From Streptomyces cacaoi (lineage in GTDB: Bacteria > Actinomycetota > Actinomycetes > Streptomycetales > Streptomycetaceae), in NCBI RefSeq assembly GCF_006539165.1, contig NZ_BJMM01000012.1, forward strand, positions 62,001 through 126,000: a stretch of 64,000 nucleotides of DNA, written 5' to 3'. The notes beneath the pieces were generated by a model. It ran no database searches. It was not told the DNA's origin and saw only the letters and a program-made list of their open reading frames with translations. Of the stretch, positions 37,724-46,373 are shown in pieces (positions within the stretch are counted from its first letter, which is position 1; the number at the start of each line of letters is the position of its first letter). The position numbers and the translations under genes were made by a program.

Positions 37724-38323
37724 TCACACATCCAGCAGACGCCTCCCCTCGAAGGCCCGCCCCAGGGTGACCTCGTCCGCGTACTCCAGGTCCCCGCCGA
37801 CGGGCAGCCCACTGGCCAGCCGCGTCACCTTCAGCCCCATCGCGGACACCATCCGCGCGAGGTACGTGGCCGTCGCCTCGCCCTCCAGATTCGGGTCCGT
37901 CGCCAGGATCAGCTCGGTCACGGTGCCGTCCGCGAGCCGGGCCAGCAGCTCACGGATGCGCAGATCGTCCGGGCCGACGCCCTCGATCGGGCTGATCGCC
38001 CCGCCCAGCACGTGGTACCGGCCGCGGAACTCCCGCGTCCGCTCGATCGCGACGACGTCCTTCGGCTCCTCGACCACGCAGATGACCGCCGGATCACGGC
38101 GCGGATCCAGACAGACCCGGCACTGCTCCTCCTGCGCCACGTTCCCGCACACCGAGCAGAACCGGACCTTCTCCTTGACCTCCGTCAGCGCGTGCGCGAG
38201 ACGGCGCACATCGGCCGGCTCCGCCTGGAGGATGTGGAAGGCGATCCGCTGCGCGCTCTTGGGACCGACGCCGGGCAGCCTGCCCAGCTCGTCGATGAGG
38301 TCCTGAACCACGCCCTCGTACAC
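37724..38323 (-). CDS. recR: Recombination mediator RecR
   Basis: 199 residues from GTG 38323, GGAG 6 nt upstream; this is the standard RecR length. Helix-hairpin-helix [20 protein letters not shown] (13-32), C4 zinc finger C56/C59/C68/C71, and Toprim domain ([34 protein letters not shown]). With RecO/RecF it loads RecA on gapped DNA. The frame stays open for another 124 codons upstream through a repeat region; I reject this extension because the conserved start coincides with the ribosome site. Confidence 0.95.
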   Translation of the reverse strand: MYEGVVQDLIDELGRLPGVGPKSAQRIAFHILQAEPADVRRLAHALTEVKEKVRFCSVCGNVAQEEQCRVCLDPRRDPAVICVVEEPKDVVAIERTREFRGRYHVLGGAISPIEGVGPDDLRIRELLARLADGTVTELILATDPNLEGEATATYLARMVSAMGLKVTRLASGLPVGGDLEYADEVTLGRAFEGRRLLDV

Positions 38324-38390
38324 GGATCGCTCCTGCTCCTGTGCTCTGCCGTCCGAGCGCCGCCCGGGGCGCTCCGACTCCTTCGCGCCT

Positions 38391-38497
38391 TCTGTGTTCC
38401 GGCTTCTGTCTTCCGGCTGCTGTGTTCCGTCTGCGTTCCGGCTTCCACGTTCCGGGTTCTGCGTTCCGGTTCTGTGCTTCGGGTTCTGTGCTTCGTC
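38391..38497. repeat. Degenerate TTCTGTGTTCCGG-type repeats upstream of recR
   Basis: About nine imperfect copies of a 10-14 bp unit (TTCTGYGTTCCGG / TTCTGTGCTTCGG) fill part of the 421-bp gap between ybaB and recR, a pair that usually lies close together. On the - strand the array remains in frame with recR. The rest of the gap is GC-rich without features. Confidence 0.7.
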
Positions 38498-38744
38498 CTG
38501 GGGCCGGTCGCGCCTCGGGCCCCGTCTCCGGGTTCCTCGGGGTCCCGGGCCCCCGGGTCCCCGAGAACTTCGGGCTCCTCGCGCTTTCCGCCCGCTCCCG
38601 GCGCCCTTGCCACCTGCTCCGGGGCCTGCCGCGCCGGCCCGCCGCACCGCGGACCACCGCTCTCCGTACGGTAGTTGCCCGCACGGCCCCCCCACTAGCC
38701 GCCCGACAGGGCCCGGGGACGCGCCCCGGACCCTTCCGGAAACC

Positions 38745-39083
38745 TCAGAAGGGCAGGCCCGGCATGCCGCCGCCCATGCCCTGCGCGAGCGGCCCGAGCT
38801 TGCTCTGCTGTAGCTCCTGCACCGCCTCGTTCGCGTCCCGGACGGCCGCGACGACGAGATCCGCGAGGGTCTCGGTGTCCTCCGGGTCGACCGCCTTCGG
38901 GTCGATGACCAGGCCCTGCAACTCTCCCGAGCCGTTCACGGTGGCCTTCACCAGACCACCACCGGCCGTGCCCTCGACGGACGACTCGGCCAGCTCCTGC
39001 TGCGCCGTGGCCAGGTCCTGCTGCATCTTCTGTGCCTGCTGCAGCAGCTGCTGCATATCGGGCTGCCCACCACCGGGAATCAC
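38745..39083 (-). CDS. YbaB/EbfC nucleoid-associated protein
   Basis: 112 residues from GTG 39083, AGGAG 7 nt upstream. It has a typical coiled-coil start ([22 protein letters not shown]), central [22 protein letters not shown], and a C-terminal Gly/Met-rich end. Dimers bind DNA. The dnaX-ybaB-recR order is conserved across bacteria and supports the assignment. Confidence 0.93.
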   Translation of the reverse strand: MIPGGGQPDMQQLLQQAQKMQQDLATAQQELAESSVEGTAGGGLVKATVNGSGELQGLVIDPKAVDPEDTETLADLVVAAVRDANEAVQELQQSKLGPLAQGMGGGMPGLPF

Positions 39084-39217
39084 GACATCGCTCCTGGCTC
39101 GCTCGACGGCTTGTCCGTACTCCGGGATCCGGACCCTGGCGCTCCGGTACACCGGTCCGCCGGGCTCCGCCCCTCGGCTACGAGCCTACGTGCTCACACA
39201 CGGGTGCCGCTCCGCGC

Positions 39218-39290
39218 CCGGAGAACCCGAAGAAGCCGGATAACCCGGAGAACCCCGAGAACCCGGAGATCCCCGAGAACTCGGAGAAGC
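39218..39290. repeat. AACCCGGAGAACCCC repeats between ybaB and dnaX
   Basis: Roughly six imperfect units of GAACCCGGAGA/CCCCGAGAA in 73 bp, inside the 347-bp gap 39084-39430. No gene is visible in the gap. Confidence 0.65.
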
Positions 39291-39430
39291 GGCCTCCGGG
39301 ACCTCCGGCTCCCGGCCCGACGACCGCCCCGGCGCGGTACGGACCCGCACGGCCGGTCTCGTCGGGCCCCCTCCGCGGCGCGCACGGCTCGCTCATGCTT
39401 CGAGGCGGCTCACCCGTGGCTCACCACGGC

Positions 39431-41833
39431 TCACTCGTGCTGGAACTCCTCGATGACCGTCGCGCCCAGCTCGCGCACGATCAGGTCGTGCCCGGACAGG
39501 GCGGAGTCGTCCAGATCCGGGTCGTCCTCCGCCGGCATGTCGTCCTCCAGCCCGGCGGATGGCGCTCCACCGGCAGGGCCCGCGCCCCCGCGCTGCGCGG
39601 GTGGCTCGGCGCCCGGCCCGGCCTGCGCCCCGTCCGACGGCGCCCCGCCCGACGAGGACGGCGCGGCAGCCGGCGACGGCGCGGCGGCCGGAGCCGACCA
39701 CTGCTGCGGCCGGCCCGCCTGCGGCTGCTGCGGCGCCGGAGCCTGCGGCGCGGGGGACGGACCCGGCTGCGGCGGAGCGGGCGCGGCCGGAGCCGCCGCC
39801 CCCCGCACACCGCCGCCGGGGCCGCCCGAGCCCCCCGGACCGCCCGGCCCCTGGCCACCGCCCGACGGGTCGACGATCGCCTCGACCTTCCACTGGACAC
39901 CGAGCGCGTCGTGCAGCGCCTGCCGCAGGATCTCGTCACTGCCGCCGTTCGCGAAGCTGTCGCGGGCGCCGGGGTTGGGGAACCCGATCTGCAACGTCGT
40001 GCCGTCGAAGCCGACGACCTGCGCGTTCTGGCTGAGCAGGATCCAGGTGAAGCGACGGCGGTTCTTCACGGCCTCCAGGATCTGCGGCCACATCTGCCGC
40101 ACCTGTGTGGGATCCCCCACCGGCGCCTGGCCCTGGGGCGCGGCGGGGGCCGGCCCGGGGCCGCCCGACGGCGGCGGGCCGCCCGCGGGACCCGCGCCCG
40201 CGCCCGGAGCAGCAGGAGCCGTCTGGCCGCCCGTCGGCGCACCGGCGGTCGGCCACGCACCCGGACGACGGCCCGGCTCCCCGCCCGGACCGGAACCACC
40301 CGCTCCGGCGCCACTCTGCCCGGCCTGTCCGCTCTGTCCGGCCTGTCCGGCACCCCCCGGGCCGGTGCCGCCCGGCCACGCGCCCGGCCTGCGCCCCGGC
40401 TCGGCCGCCGGCTGCGGCGCCGCCTCGGGGGCGCCGCCCGCGGGCGCGCCGCCGGGCGCACCCGGGCCGGCGGACTGCGGCGCGACCTCGGCTGCGCCGG
40501 CCACCGGCTGACCGGCAGGCGGCCCCGGCGCGTGAGCGGGCGCAGGCGCAGGCCCGGACGCGGAAGCAGGTGCAGGCCCGGACGCGGAAGCAGGTACGGG
40601 CGCGGGCGCCGGAGCAGCGGCGGGGGCCGGGCCCGGAGCCGGGGCGGACTGTGCGCCCATGGCGGCACCCAGCGCCACGCCCCGCTCCAGCCGGTCCAGC
40701 CGCGCCTGCACCGAACGCTCGTCGCCGTACGCAGCGGGCAGCAGCACCCGGGCACAGATCAACTCCAGCTGGAGCCGGGGCGAGGTCGCGCCCCGCATCT
40801 CCGTCAGCCCGGTGTTCACCAGATCCGCCGCGCGGCTCAGCTCAGCGGCGCCGAACACCTCGGCCTGGGCACGCATCCGCTCGACGACATCGCCCGGGGC
40901 GTCGATCAGCGTCTTCTCCACGGCGTCCGGGACCGCCGCGAGGATCACCAGATCCCGCAGCCGCTCCAGCAGATCCGTCACGAAACGGCGCGGATCGTGG
41001 CCGCCCTCGATGACGCGGTCCACGATCTCGAACGCCCGGGCGCCGTCCCCCGCCGCGAAGGCGTCCACGATGTCGTCCAGCAGGGCGCTGTCCGTGTACC
41101 CCAGCAGCGCCGTGGCCATGGTGTACGTCACACCGTCCGCGCCCGCGCCGGCGAGGAGCTGGTCCATGACCGACATCGAGTCACGCACCGACCCCGCGCC
41201 CGCCCGCACGGCGAGCGGCAGCACGGCGTCCTCGACGGGGATGCTCTCGCGCTCACACACCTCGGACAGGTAGTCACGCAGCGTCCCCGGCGGCACGAGC
41301 CGGAACGGATAGTGGTGCGTCCGCGACCGGATCGTGCCGATGACCTTCTCCGGCTCCGTCGTCGCGAAGATGAACTTCAGATGCTCCGGCGGCTCCTCGA
41401 CGACCTTCAGCAGAGCGTTGAAGCCCGCCGGCGTCACCATGTGCGCCTCGTCGACGATGTAGATCTTGTACCGGCTCGACGCCGGGCCGAAGAACGCCTT
41501 CTCACGGAGGTCACGCGCATCGTCCACGCCGCCGTGCGAGGCGGCGTCGATCTCGATGACATCGATCGAACCGGGCCCGTTCCGCGCCAGATCGAGGCAG
41601 GAGCGGCACTCGCCGCACGGCGTCGGGGTCGGCCCCTGCTCGCAGTTGAGGCAGCGGGCCAGGATCCGCGCGCTCGTCGTCTTGCCGCAGCCGCGCGGGC
41701 CGCTGAAGAGATAGGCGTGGTTGACGCGGTTGTTGCGCAGCGCCTGCTGAAGCGGATCGGTTACGTGCTCTTGCCCGATGACCTCTGCGAAGGTCTCGGG
41801 CCGGTAGCGGCGGTACAGAGCGAGGGACGACAC
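39431..41833 (-). CDS. dnaX: DNA polymerase III gamma/tau subunit DnaX
   Basis: 800 residues from GTG 41833, starting SSLALYRRYRPETFAEVIGQ. AAA+ clamp-loader ATPase: Walker A GPRGCGKT (45-52), cysteine zinc site (C61, C64, C73, C76, C79), DVIEIDAASHGGVDDARDLR, VDEAHMVTPAGFNALLKVVEEPP and the sensor-1/arginine-finger region. From about 400 to 560 and again after 690 the protein is an extremely Pro/Ala/Gly-rich linker; between them lies the tau-like domain (QILEAVKNRRRFTWILLSQN). The long linkers account for its large size. It loads the sliding clamp. The SRP RNA gene lies directly upstream on the same strand. Confidence 0.95.
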   Translation of the reverse strand: MSSLALYRRYRPETFAEVIGQEHVTDPLQQALRNNRVNHAYLFSGPRGCGKTTSARILARCLNCEQGPTPTPCGECRSCLDLARNGPGSIDVIEIDAASHGGVDDARDLREKAFFGPASSRYKIYIVDEAHMVTPAGFNALLKVVEEPPEHLKFIFATTEPEKVIGTIRSRTHHYPFRLVPPGTLRDYLSEVCERESIPVEDAVLPLAVRAGAGSVRDSMSVMDQLLAGAGADGVTYTMATALLGYTDSALLDDIVDAFAAGDGARAFEIVDRVIEGGHDPRRFVTDLLERLRDLVILAAVPDAVEKTLIDAPGDVVERMRAQAEVFGAAELSRAADLVNTGLTEMRGATSPRLQLELICARVLLPAAYGDERSVQARLDRLERGVALGAAMGAQSAPAPGPAPAAAPAPAPVPASASGPAPASASGPAPAPAHAPGPPAGQPVAGAAEVAPQSAGPGAPGGAPAGGAPEAAPQPAAEPGRRPGAWPGGTGPGGAGQAGQSGQAGQSGAGAGGSGPGGEPGRRPGAWPTAGAPTGGQTAPAAPGAGAGPAGGPPPSGGPGPAPAAPQGQAPVGDPTQVRQMWPQILEAVKNRRRFTWILLSQNAQVVGFDGTTLQIGFPNPGARDSFANGGSDEILRQALHDALGVQWKVEAIVDPSGGGQGPGGPGGSGGPGGGVRGAAAPAAPAPPQPGPSPAPQAPAPQQPQAGRPQQWSAPAAAPSPAAAPSSSGGAPSDGAQAGPGAEPPAQRGGAGPAGGAPSAGLEDDMPAEDDPDLDDSALSGHDLIVRELGATVIEEFQHE

Positions 41834-41877
41834 ACCCCCGACGATATAAGGGAGCGGCGACAAGTGACCCGGGCCAC

Positions 41878-41974
41878 GAAAACGCCCCTCACGCACCCGT
41901 CAGAGCCGACCTACCCTTGCTGCCTTCCGGCCCTGGGGGAGTTCAGTCGGATAACGCCACGTGAGGGGCTGGCG
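41878..41974 (-). ncRNA. ffs: Signal recognition particle RNA (small bacterial type)
   Basis: The - strand contains the invariant SRP apical loop CCAGGGCCGGAAGGCAGCAA followed by GGGTAGGTCGG. The flanks CCAGCCCCTCACG (near 41970) and CGTGAGGGGCG (near 41885) pair to close one long hairpin of about 95 nt. Location immediately upstream of dnaX is the classical actinobacterial site. Confidence 0.95.
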
Positions 41975-42070
41975 CCAACACTACCTGATCGCGCACCGCT
42001 CGTACGAACCGATCACCGACCCCCCGTCCGAGTTCGCGAGCACCCCCCGGTGTCCTGTACTGTCTTCCGC

Positions 42071-42158
42071 GGAGGATTCGCCTAGAGGCCTAGGGCGCAC
42101 GCTTGGAAAGCGTGTTGGGGGCAACCCCTCACGAGTTCGAATCTCGTATCCTCCGCCA
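42071..42158 (+). tRNA. tRNA-Ser (anticodon GGA)
   Basis: GGAGGAT acceptor pairs with ATCCTCC before G73 and encoded CCA. The long type II variable arm (TTGGGGGCAACCCCTCA) and T-loop GTTCGAATC identify a serine tRNA; the anticodon loop CTTGGAAAG gives GGA, reading UCC/UCU. A -10-like TACTGT lies about 15 bp upstream. Confidence 0.97.
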
Positions 42159-42181
42159 CAGCCTCACCGGGCTGGAACGTA

Positions 42182-42220
42182 GGGCCCCACCGGTTCGCCG
42201 GTGGGGCCCTCGTCGTTTTT
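42182..42220 (+). terminator. Intrinsic terminator of tRNA-Ser
   Basis: Perfect hairpin GGGCCCCACCGG / CCGGTGGGGCCC with a TTCG tetraloop, followed by TCGTCGTTTTT. This is a textbook rho-independent terminator, one of the few in the window with a T-run. Confidence 0.95.
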
Positions 42221-42545
42221 GGGTGCGCGTTGTTGCCTTGAGTTCGCGGGCTGTCGTTCCGGTGCGCGCGGGCGGCGATCCGTCCGTCGGTCTCGTGCGA
42301 TCCCGCGGCCGTGCCGCCCGGCCGTTCCGTAGTCCCCCGGTCGTCCCGGCGATCATCCCGTGGCATCAGCCGGCCCTGGGGCCGTACGACTTCCGGGCGG
42401 TCCCGCGCGGGCGGGAAGGGTGATGTGCCGTGGGCGTCGGGCGGGTCACGATCGGCGGGATCACGGAGCCCTTGGGCCGGGTCCGTTCCGACGTCGCCCC
42501 CGGGCCTCGTGTGTGACCGGAGCTGGACGAGACGCAGGAGGACTG
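42221..42545. other. Intergenic region upstream of the secreted protease
   Basis: 325 bp without a supported gene, RNA or repeat. It ends in an excellent ribosome site (AGGAGGACTG) for the protease. Confidence 0.55.
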
Positions 42546-43307
42546 ATGATCAAGCGCGGCAAGGCGGCACTGTGCGCGGTGGCGGGGGCGGTCACGCTCA
42601 CCATGGCGGTGGCACCGCAGGCTTCGGCCATCATCGGGGGGCACGACGCCACGTCGCCGTACCCGTTCATGGCGAGCGTGCAGAAGGACGGCCACCACTA
42701 CTGCGGAGCTTCGCTGATCAAGCGGGACTGGCTCGTGACCGCCGGGCACTGCACGGTGGGCGTCGAACCGCAGCAGCTGACCGTGCGGATCGGCGACCCG
42801 GATCGTAGGAAGGGTGCCGAGGCGAAGGTCACCAAGATCGTCGCGCACCCGGACTTCTCCTACGAGCCGTTCCGCGACGACGTGGCCGTGATGAAGCTGG
42901 ACCACCCCGTGGACGCGCAGCCCGTCAAGCTGGCCGACTCCGCGCCGACGGGTACCGAGACCCGGATCCTGGGCTGGGGGATGACCTGCGAGGACGGCAA
43001 CGAGTGCCCGGACCCGCCGATCCGCTTGCAGGAGCTGGACACCGAGATCGTCCCCGGCGACCGGTGCAGCGAGAACTTCAACAAGGACAACGAGCTGTGC
43101 ACCGACAGCCCCGTCGAGAACGCCCAGGCGTGCGTGCTCGACTCCGGCGGGCCGCAGATCAAGGGCCGTCCCGGGCGGTGGGAACTGGTCGGGGCGACCA
43201 GCCGCGACGGCGACGCCGATCCGAAGTGCGCCACCGGGCCCGGCATCTACACCGACCTGACCGCCCACCGCGACTGGATCGAGCGGACCACCGCCGACGG
43301 GAAGTGA
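42546..43307 (+). CDS. Secreted trypsin-like (S1) serine protease with altered oxyanion-hole residue
   Basis: 253 residues from ATG 42546. A signal peptide (KRGKAALCAVAGAVTLTMAVAPQASA, 1-28) is followed at once by IIGG, so no propeptide seems to be used. Chymotrypsin-fold triad: His68 in TAGHC, Asp112 in DDVAVMKL, Ser200 in CVLDSGGP. Disulphide cysteines are in place (C53/C69 around the His; others in CEDGNEC and DRCSENF). Family members read GDSGGP; here leucine (residue 198) replaces the glycine whose backbone NH helps form the oxyanion hole. That could lower or alter activity. Expected to be exported and to cleave extracellular protein. Confidence 0.9.
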   Translation: MIKRGKAALCAVAGAVTLTMAVAPQASAIIGGHDATSPYPFMASVQKDGHHYCGASLIKRDWLVTAGHCTVGVEPQQLTVRIGDPDRRKGAEAKVTKIVAHPDFSYEPFRDDVAVMKLDHPVDAQPVKLADSAPTGTETRILGWGMTCEDGNECPDPPIRLQELDTEIVPGDRCSENFNKDNELCTDSPVENAQACVLDSGGPQIKGRPGRWELVGATSRDGDADPKCATGPGIYTDLTAHRDWIERTTADGK

Positions 43308-43547
43308 GCCCGCCGGTCGGGGACTTGGCGTCGTCACCGTGCCGGTGTGCGGGGCGTGGCGGGCGCTGACCGGCGGGGAATTTTTCTTCCGCAGCTGTGA
43401 ACTTTTCCGTTCCGCCGGGCATCGAACCTCGGTGTCCGCCCCGGTTGCCGCCGCCACTGCCCCCGCGAAGGCGGCGGCGGTCGGGTGCGGGCGTGATCTT
43501 GAGGCGGGCGCGGGTCGTGCGGGCCGCCGTTCGGCGAACGGAGTTCC

Positions 43548-44480
43548 ATGCGTGCGAGAAGTTCGGTCATAGGCAAGACAGTTGCCGCCGTCGCGGCAGG
43601 CGGTGCGCTGATCGGCGTCACCCCGCTCGTCGCGGGGGCCGTCACCTCCGACAGCAAGCCGGCGCCGTCGGTCGCGGCCAAGGGCGCGACGCTGGTCGAC
43701 GGGGAGAGCGGCACGTCGCTGTTCGACAAGGAGGGCGGCACGGCGCGGCCCATCGCGAGCACGACGAAGATCATGGTCGCGTCGGTCGTCCTCGACGAGG
43801 AGAAGCTCGATCTCCAGCAGAAGGTTCCCGTGCAGCAGGCGTACCGCGACTACGTCACGGAGCACCACGCCAGCACGGCCGACCTTCAGACCGGCGACAA
43901 GCTCACCGTGCAGCAGCTATTGTACGCCGCGCTGCTGCCCTCCGGCGCGGACGCCGCGTACGCGCTCGCCGACACCTTCGGTGACGGGGACAGCCGGGCC
44001 GAGCGGGTGCGTTCCTTCGTCTCACAGATGAACGCGAAGGCGCGTGAACTACAGCTGAAGAAGACGAAGTTCACGACGTTCGACGGTACGGGCGAGGACG
44101 TCAGCACCCCCGACGAGCTGGCGAAGCTGGCCGGACACGCCATGCAGAAGCCGCTCTTCCGCAAGGTCGTCAAGACCAAGGAGTTCAAGGGCGAGGCGCC
44201 GGCGGCCAACGGCCGTACCCGGTACTACACCTGGAACAACACCAATCAGCTGCTCGGTGCCTACGACGGCGCGATCGGCATCAAGACGGGCACCACCAGC
44301 AAGGCCGGTGAGTGCCTGGTGTTCGCGGCGAAGCGGGGCGACAAGAGCCTCGTCGGCACCGTGCTCAACAGCAAGGACCGCTACAAGGACGCGGCCAAGC
44401 TGCTCGACCACGGCTTCGGCTCCGACGACGCGAAGGACCTGAAGATCCGGAAGCTGCCGTCGGACACGCAGCAGGACTGA
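43548..44480 (+). CDS. D-alanyl-D-alanine carboxypeptidase (class A-type PBP)
   Basis: 310 residues from ATG 43548, CGGAG 4 nt upstream. N-terminal signal (VIGKTVAAVAAGGALIGVTPLVAGA). Penicillin-binding-protein motifs: S71-TTK74 in IASTTKIM, S132-G-A in LLPSGADAAYAL (usually SxN), and KTG at 246-248 in GIKTGTTSKAG. It trims the terminal D-Ala from peptidoglycan stem peptides outside the membrane. There is no C-terminal amphipathic anchor or second domain, so it is a minimal, probably soluble or signal-anchored enzyme. Confidence 0.92.
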   Translation: MRARSSVIGKTVAAVAAGGALIGVTPLVAGAVTSDSKPAPSVAAKGATLVDGESGTSLFDKEGGTARPIASTTKIMVASVVLDEEKLDLQQKVPVQQAYRDYVTEHHASTADLQTGDKLTVQQLLYAALLPSGADAAYALADTFGDGDSRAERVRSFVSQMNAKARELQLKKTKFTTFDGTGEDVSTPDELAKLAGHAMQKPLFRKVVKTKEFKGEAPAANGRTRYYTWNNTNQLLGAYDGAIGIKTGTTSKAGECLVFAAKRGDKSLVGTVLNSKDRYKDAAKLLDHGFGSDDAKDLKIRKLPSDTQQD

Positions 44481-44502
44481 CACGGCCTTTGCCCAGTGGG
44501 CG

Positions 44503-44552
44503 TTCACGGGAGGGCCACCGTGTCCCCCGTGGCCGTGGCCCTCCCTGTGAAC
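44503..44552. terminator. Hairpin terminator after the carboxypeptidase
   Basis: GTTCACGGGAGGGCCAC pairs with GTGGCCCTCCCTGTGAAC, a 17-bp stem with one mismatch, starting 23 bp after the stop. No T-run. Confidence 0.8.
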
Positions 44553-44608
44553 TTCCCCGTGTTCCCCCGTGACCGGTGCACGCCCCGGCAGCACCACGGC
44601 GCCGAAGC

Positions 44609-44663
44609 CGCTGTGCAGCTGTACTGCTGTGCAGCTGTGCAGCTGTGCAGCTGTGCAGCTGTA
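44609..44663. repeat. GCTGTGCA octamer tandem repeat
   Basis: Four perfect consecutive copies of GCTGTGCA (44626-44657) with partial copies on both sides, followed to about 44700 by diverged GCAGCTGTGGCCGCTGTGCTGCTG. Every junction makes the palindrome CAGCTG. It sits in the 279-bp gap between the carboxypeptidase and the MFS gene, after the terminator. Confidence 0.9.
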
Positions 44664-44759
44664 GCCGCCGCAGCAGCTGTGGCCGCTGTGCTGCTGTCGG
44701 GCGTTCCCGGCATGTCTCCACCATGGCGGTGGTCCGGCGGGCCGGGAACCTGGCAACTG

Positions 44760-46274
44760 TCAGGGTGCTCCGCCGGCGTCCGGGCGGCGCGGGGCGGGTG
44801 TGCGGTGCAGCACCGCCAGCAGGACGCCGGTGAGCAGGGCGAGGACCGCGCCCGCGCCGAGGAGGACCGGCGGGTCGAACGGTCCGCTGAGCAGCGTGAC
44901 GACGTACGGGGCGAACATCCCGGTGTAGGCGAGCGTCCAGAAGTGGGCCGTGAGGCGGGCCAGCCGGTCGGGCGGGGCGAGCGCCGCGACCCTGGTGAGG
45001 CCGTAGGAGAGCGCGAGGCCGTATCCCGCGCCGAGCACGGCGGCGGCCAGCAGGGCGAGGGCCGGTCCGTGGGCCGCCGCGGCGAGGGTGGCGAGGACGG
45101 CGAGGACGAGGCCGAGCGCGATCGTCACCAGGGCGGCGAGCGCGGGGGCCAGGGGGTGCCGGGCCGCCAGCCGTCGTCCGGGCGGCTGGGCGAGGAGCCC
45201 GCTGCCGGGGACGACGGCGGTGGCGAGGCCCGCGTACACGGTCCGCCAGCCGTCCAGTCCGCCGTCGACGAGCCCGGGCAGGGTGGCGAAGCCGATGGTC
45301 GGGGCGGCGAACACCCAGGGCGCGAGCGGCAGTACGGACCGGGCGAAGGAGTGGCGCGGCCGCTCGTGCGGGCGGGGCCCGGTGGGCCCGGTGGGCACGG
45401 CGTGCTGCCGGGGCGCCGGGGCCGCGGGGCCCGGGCCGTCCGGGTGCGGCGGCTCCGGGGGACGGCCAGGGGCGCAGCCAGGGGCGTGACCAGGGGCGTG
45501 ACCAGGGGTGCGGCCGGTGGCGCGGCCGGGCAGGGTTTCGGGCGCGGGGAGGGCTGCCACGCCGGCGGCGAGGGTCAGAGCCAGGTGCGGGAGGTAGGCG
45601 GTCACCATCGGGTGCGGCGCCCACTGGGCGATGAGCGCGGCGACGAGGCCGCCGGTCGCGAAGCCGCCGGAGACGAACAGTCCGGCGCGGCGGGCGGCGG
45701 TGTGCTCCGCCGCACCGGCGGACAGTTCCTTGATCCACGCGCTGCCCGCTGCGAGCAGCGCACCGGCGCTCACTCCGGTGACGAAGCGGCCGGCCAGCAG
45801 CCACGCCGGGTGCGCGGCGCCCACCATCAGCATGCAGGTCGACAGCAGGTTGAGAGCGAGCGCGAGCAGGGCCACGGGGCGGCGTCCGGTCCGGTCGGCC
45901 AGTGGGCCGCCCAGCAGCAGGCCGGGGGCGAGCCCGACGACGTAGAGCGCGAAGAGGCCGGTCACGGTGGACTCGGACAGTCCGGATTCCGTGCGGTAGG
46001 CGCCGAGGAGCGCGGAGAACTGGTTGCCGCTCCAGCCGGACGCCAGCATGATCCAGGCGGCGCGGATGCCGTGGCGGCCGGTGCCGGAGGCGGATCCGGG
46101 CCCGGAGACCGGGCCGCTGCCGGAGGCGGAACCGGCGGCGGAGTCAGGGCCCGTGCCGGGGCCGGGACCGGGTGCTGCTGTGCCGGGTTCGGGGGCCGGG
46201 CCGGGGGGCACGGCGGACGACGGCGCGGAGGGCGGGCACGGTCTGTCCGGCGGGGTGGGGGCGCGGGGAGTCAT
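44760..46274 (-). CDS. MFS transporter
   Basis: 504 residues from ATG 46274. The first 65 residues are a Pro/Gly/Ser-rich cytoplasmic leader; then about 12 hydrophobic spans, with the MFS loop 2-3 signature GGPLADRTGRRPVALLAL and the loop 8-9 region GRRLAARHPLAP. A central loop (about 245-310) has PGH/PGR repeats and separates two six-helix halves. It is probably a proton-driven exporter, substrate unknown. Divergent from a LysR regulator with a shared palindrome in between, so regulation by that protein is likely. Confidence 0.88.
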   Translation of the reverse strand: MTPRAPTPPDRPCPPSAPSSAVPPGPAPEPGTAAPGPGPGTGPDSAAGSASGSGPVSGPGSASGTGRHGIRAAWIMLASGWSGNQFSALLGAYRTESGLSESTVTGLFALYVVGLAPGLLLGGPLADRTGRRPVALLALALNLLSTCMLMVGAAHPAWLLAGRFVTGVSAGALLAAGSAWIKELSAGAAEHTAARRAGLFVSGGFATGGLVAALIAQWAPHPMVTAYLPHLALTLAAGVAALPAPETLPGRATGRTPGHAPGHAPGCAPGRPPEPPHPDGPGPAAPAPRQHAVPTGPTGPRPHERPRHSFARSVLPLAPWVFAAPTIGFATLPGLVDGGLDGWRTVYAGLATAVVPGSGLLAQPPGRRLAARHPLAPALAALVTIALGLVLAVLATLAAAAHGPALALLAAAVLGAGYGLALSYGLTRVAALAPPDRLARLTAHFWTLAYTGMFAPYVVTLLSGPFDPPVLLGAGAVLALLTGVLLAVLHRTPAPRRPDAGGAP

Positions 46275-46316
46275 GGTGCAGTCCTACGGCCGCGGAGGGG
46301 GAGCGCGCCGCACGGC

Positions 46317-46331
46317 TTCACGAATCGTGAA
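46317..46331. promoter_or_regulatory. Perfect 15-bp palindrome, probable LysR operator
   Basis: TTCACGAATCGTGAA is a perfect dyad in the 99-bp gap between the divergent MFS and LysR starts. Its TTCAC-N5-GTGAA form fits the T-N11-A rule of LysR boxes and lies about 42 bp from each start codon. Confidence 0.75.
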
Positions 46332-46373
46332 CGCCTGGCCCTTGCGCCGGGGGCCGGTCGTACGCTGGAGACC

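Noticed and set aside
39431-41833. Programmed frameshift in dnaX
   Set aside because: No A-rich slippery heptamer is present in this GC-rich gene and the frame is open throughout, so only a full-length product is expected.
44609-44700. Possible origin or iteron array
   Set aside because: No replication gene nearby and the 8-bp unit is too short and too few; treated as a simple tandem repeat.
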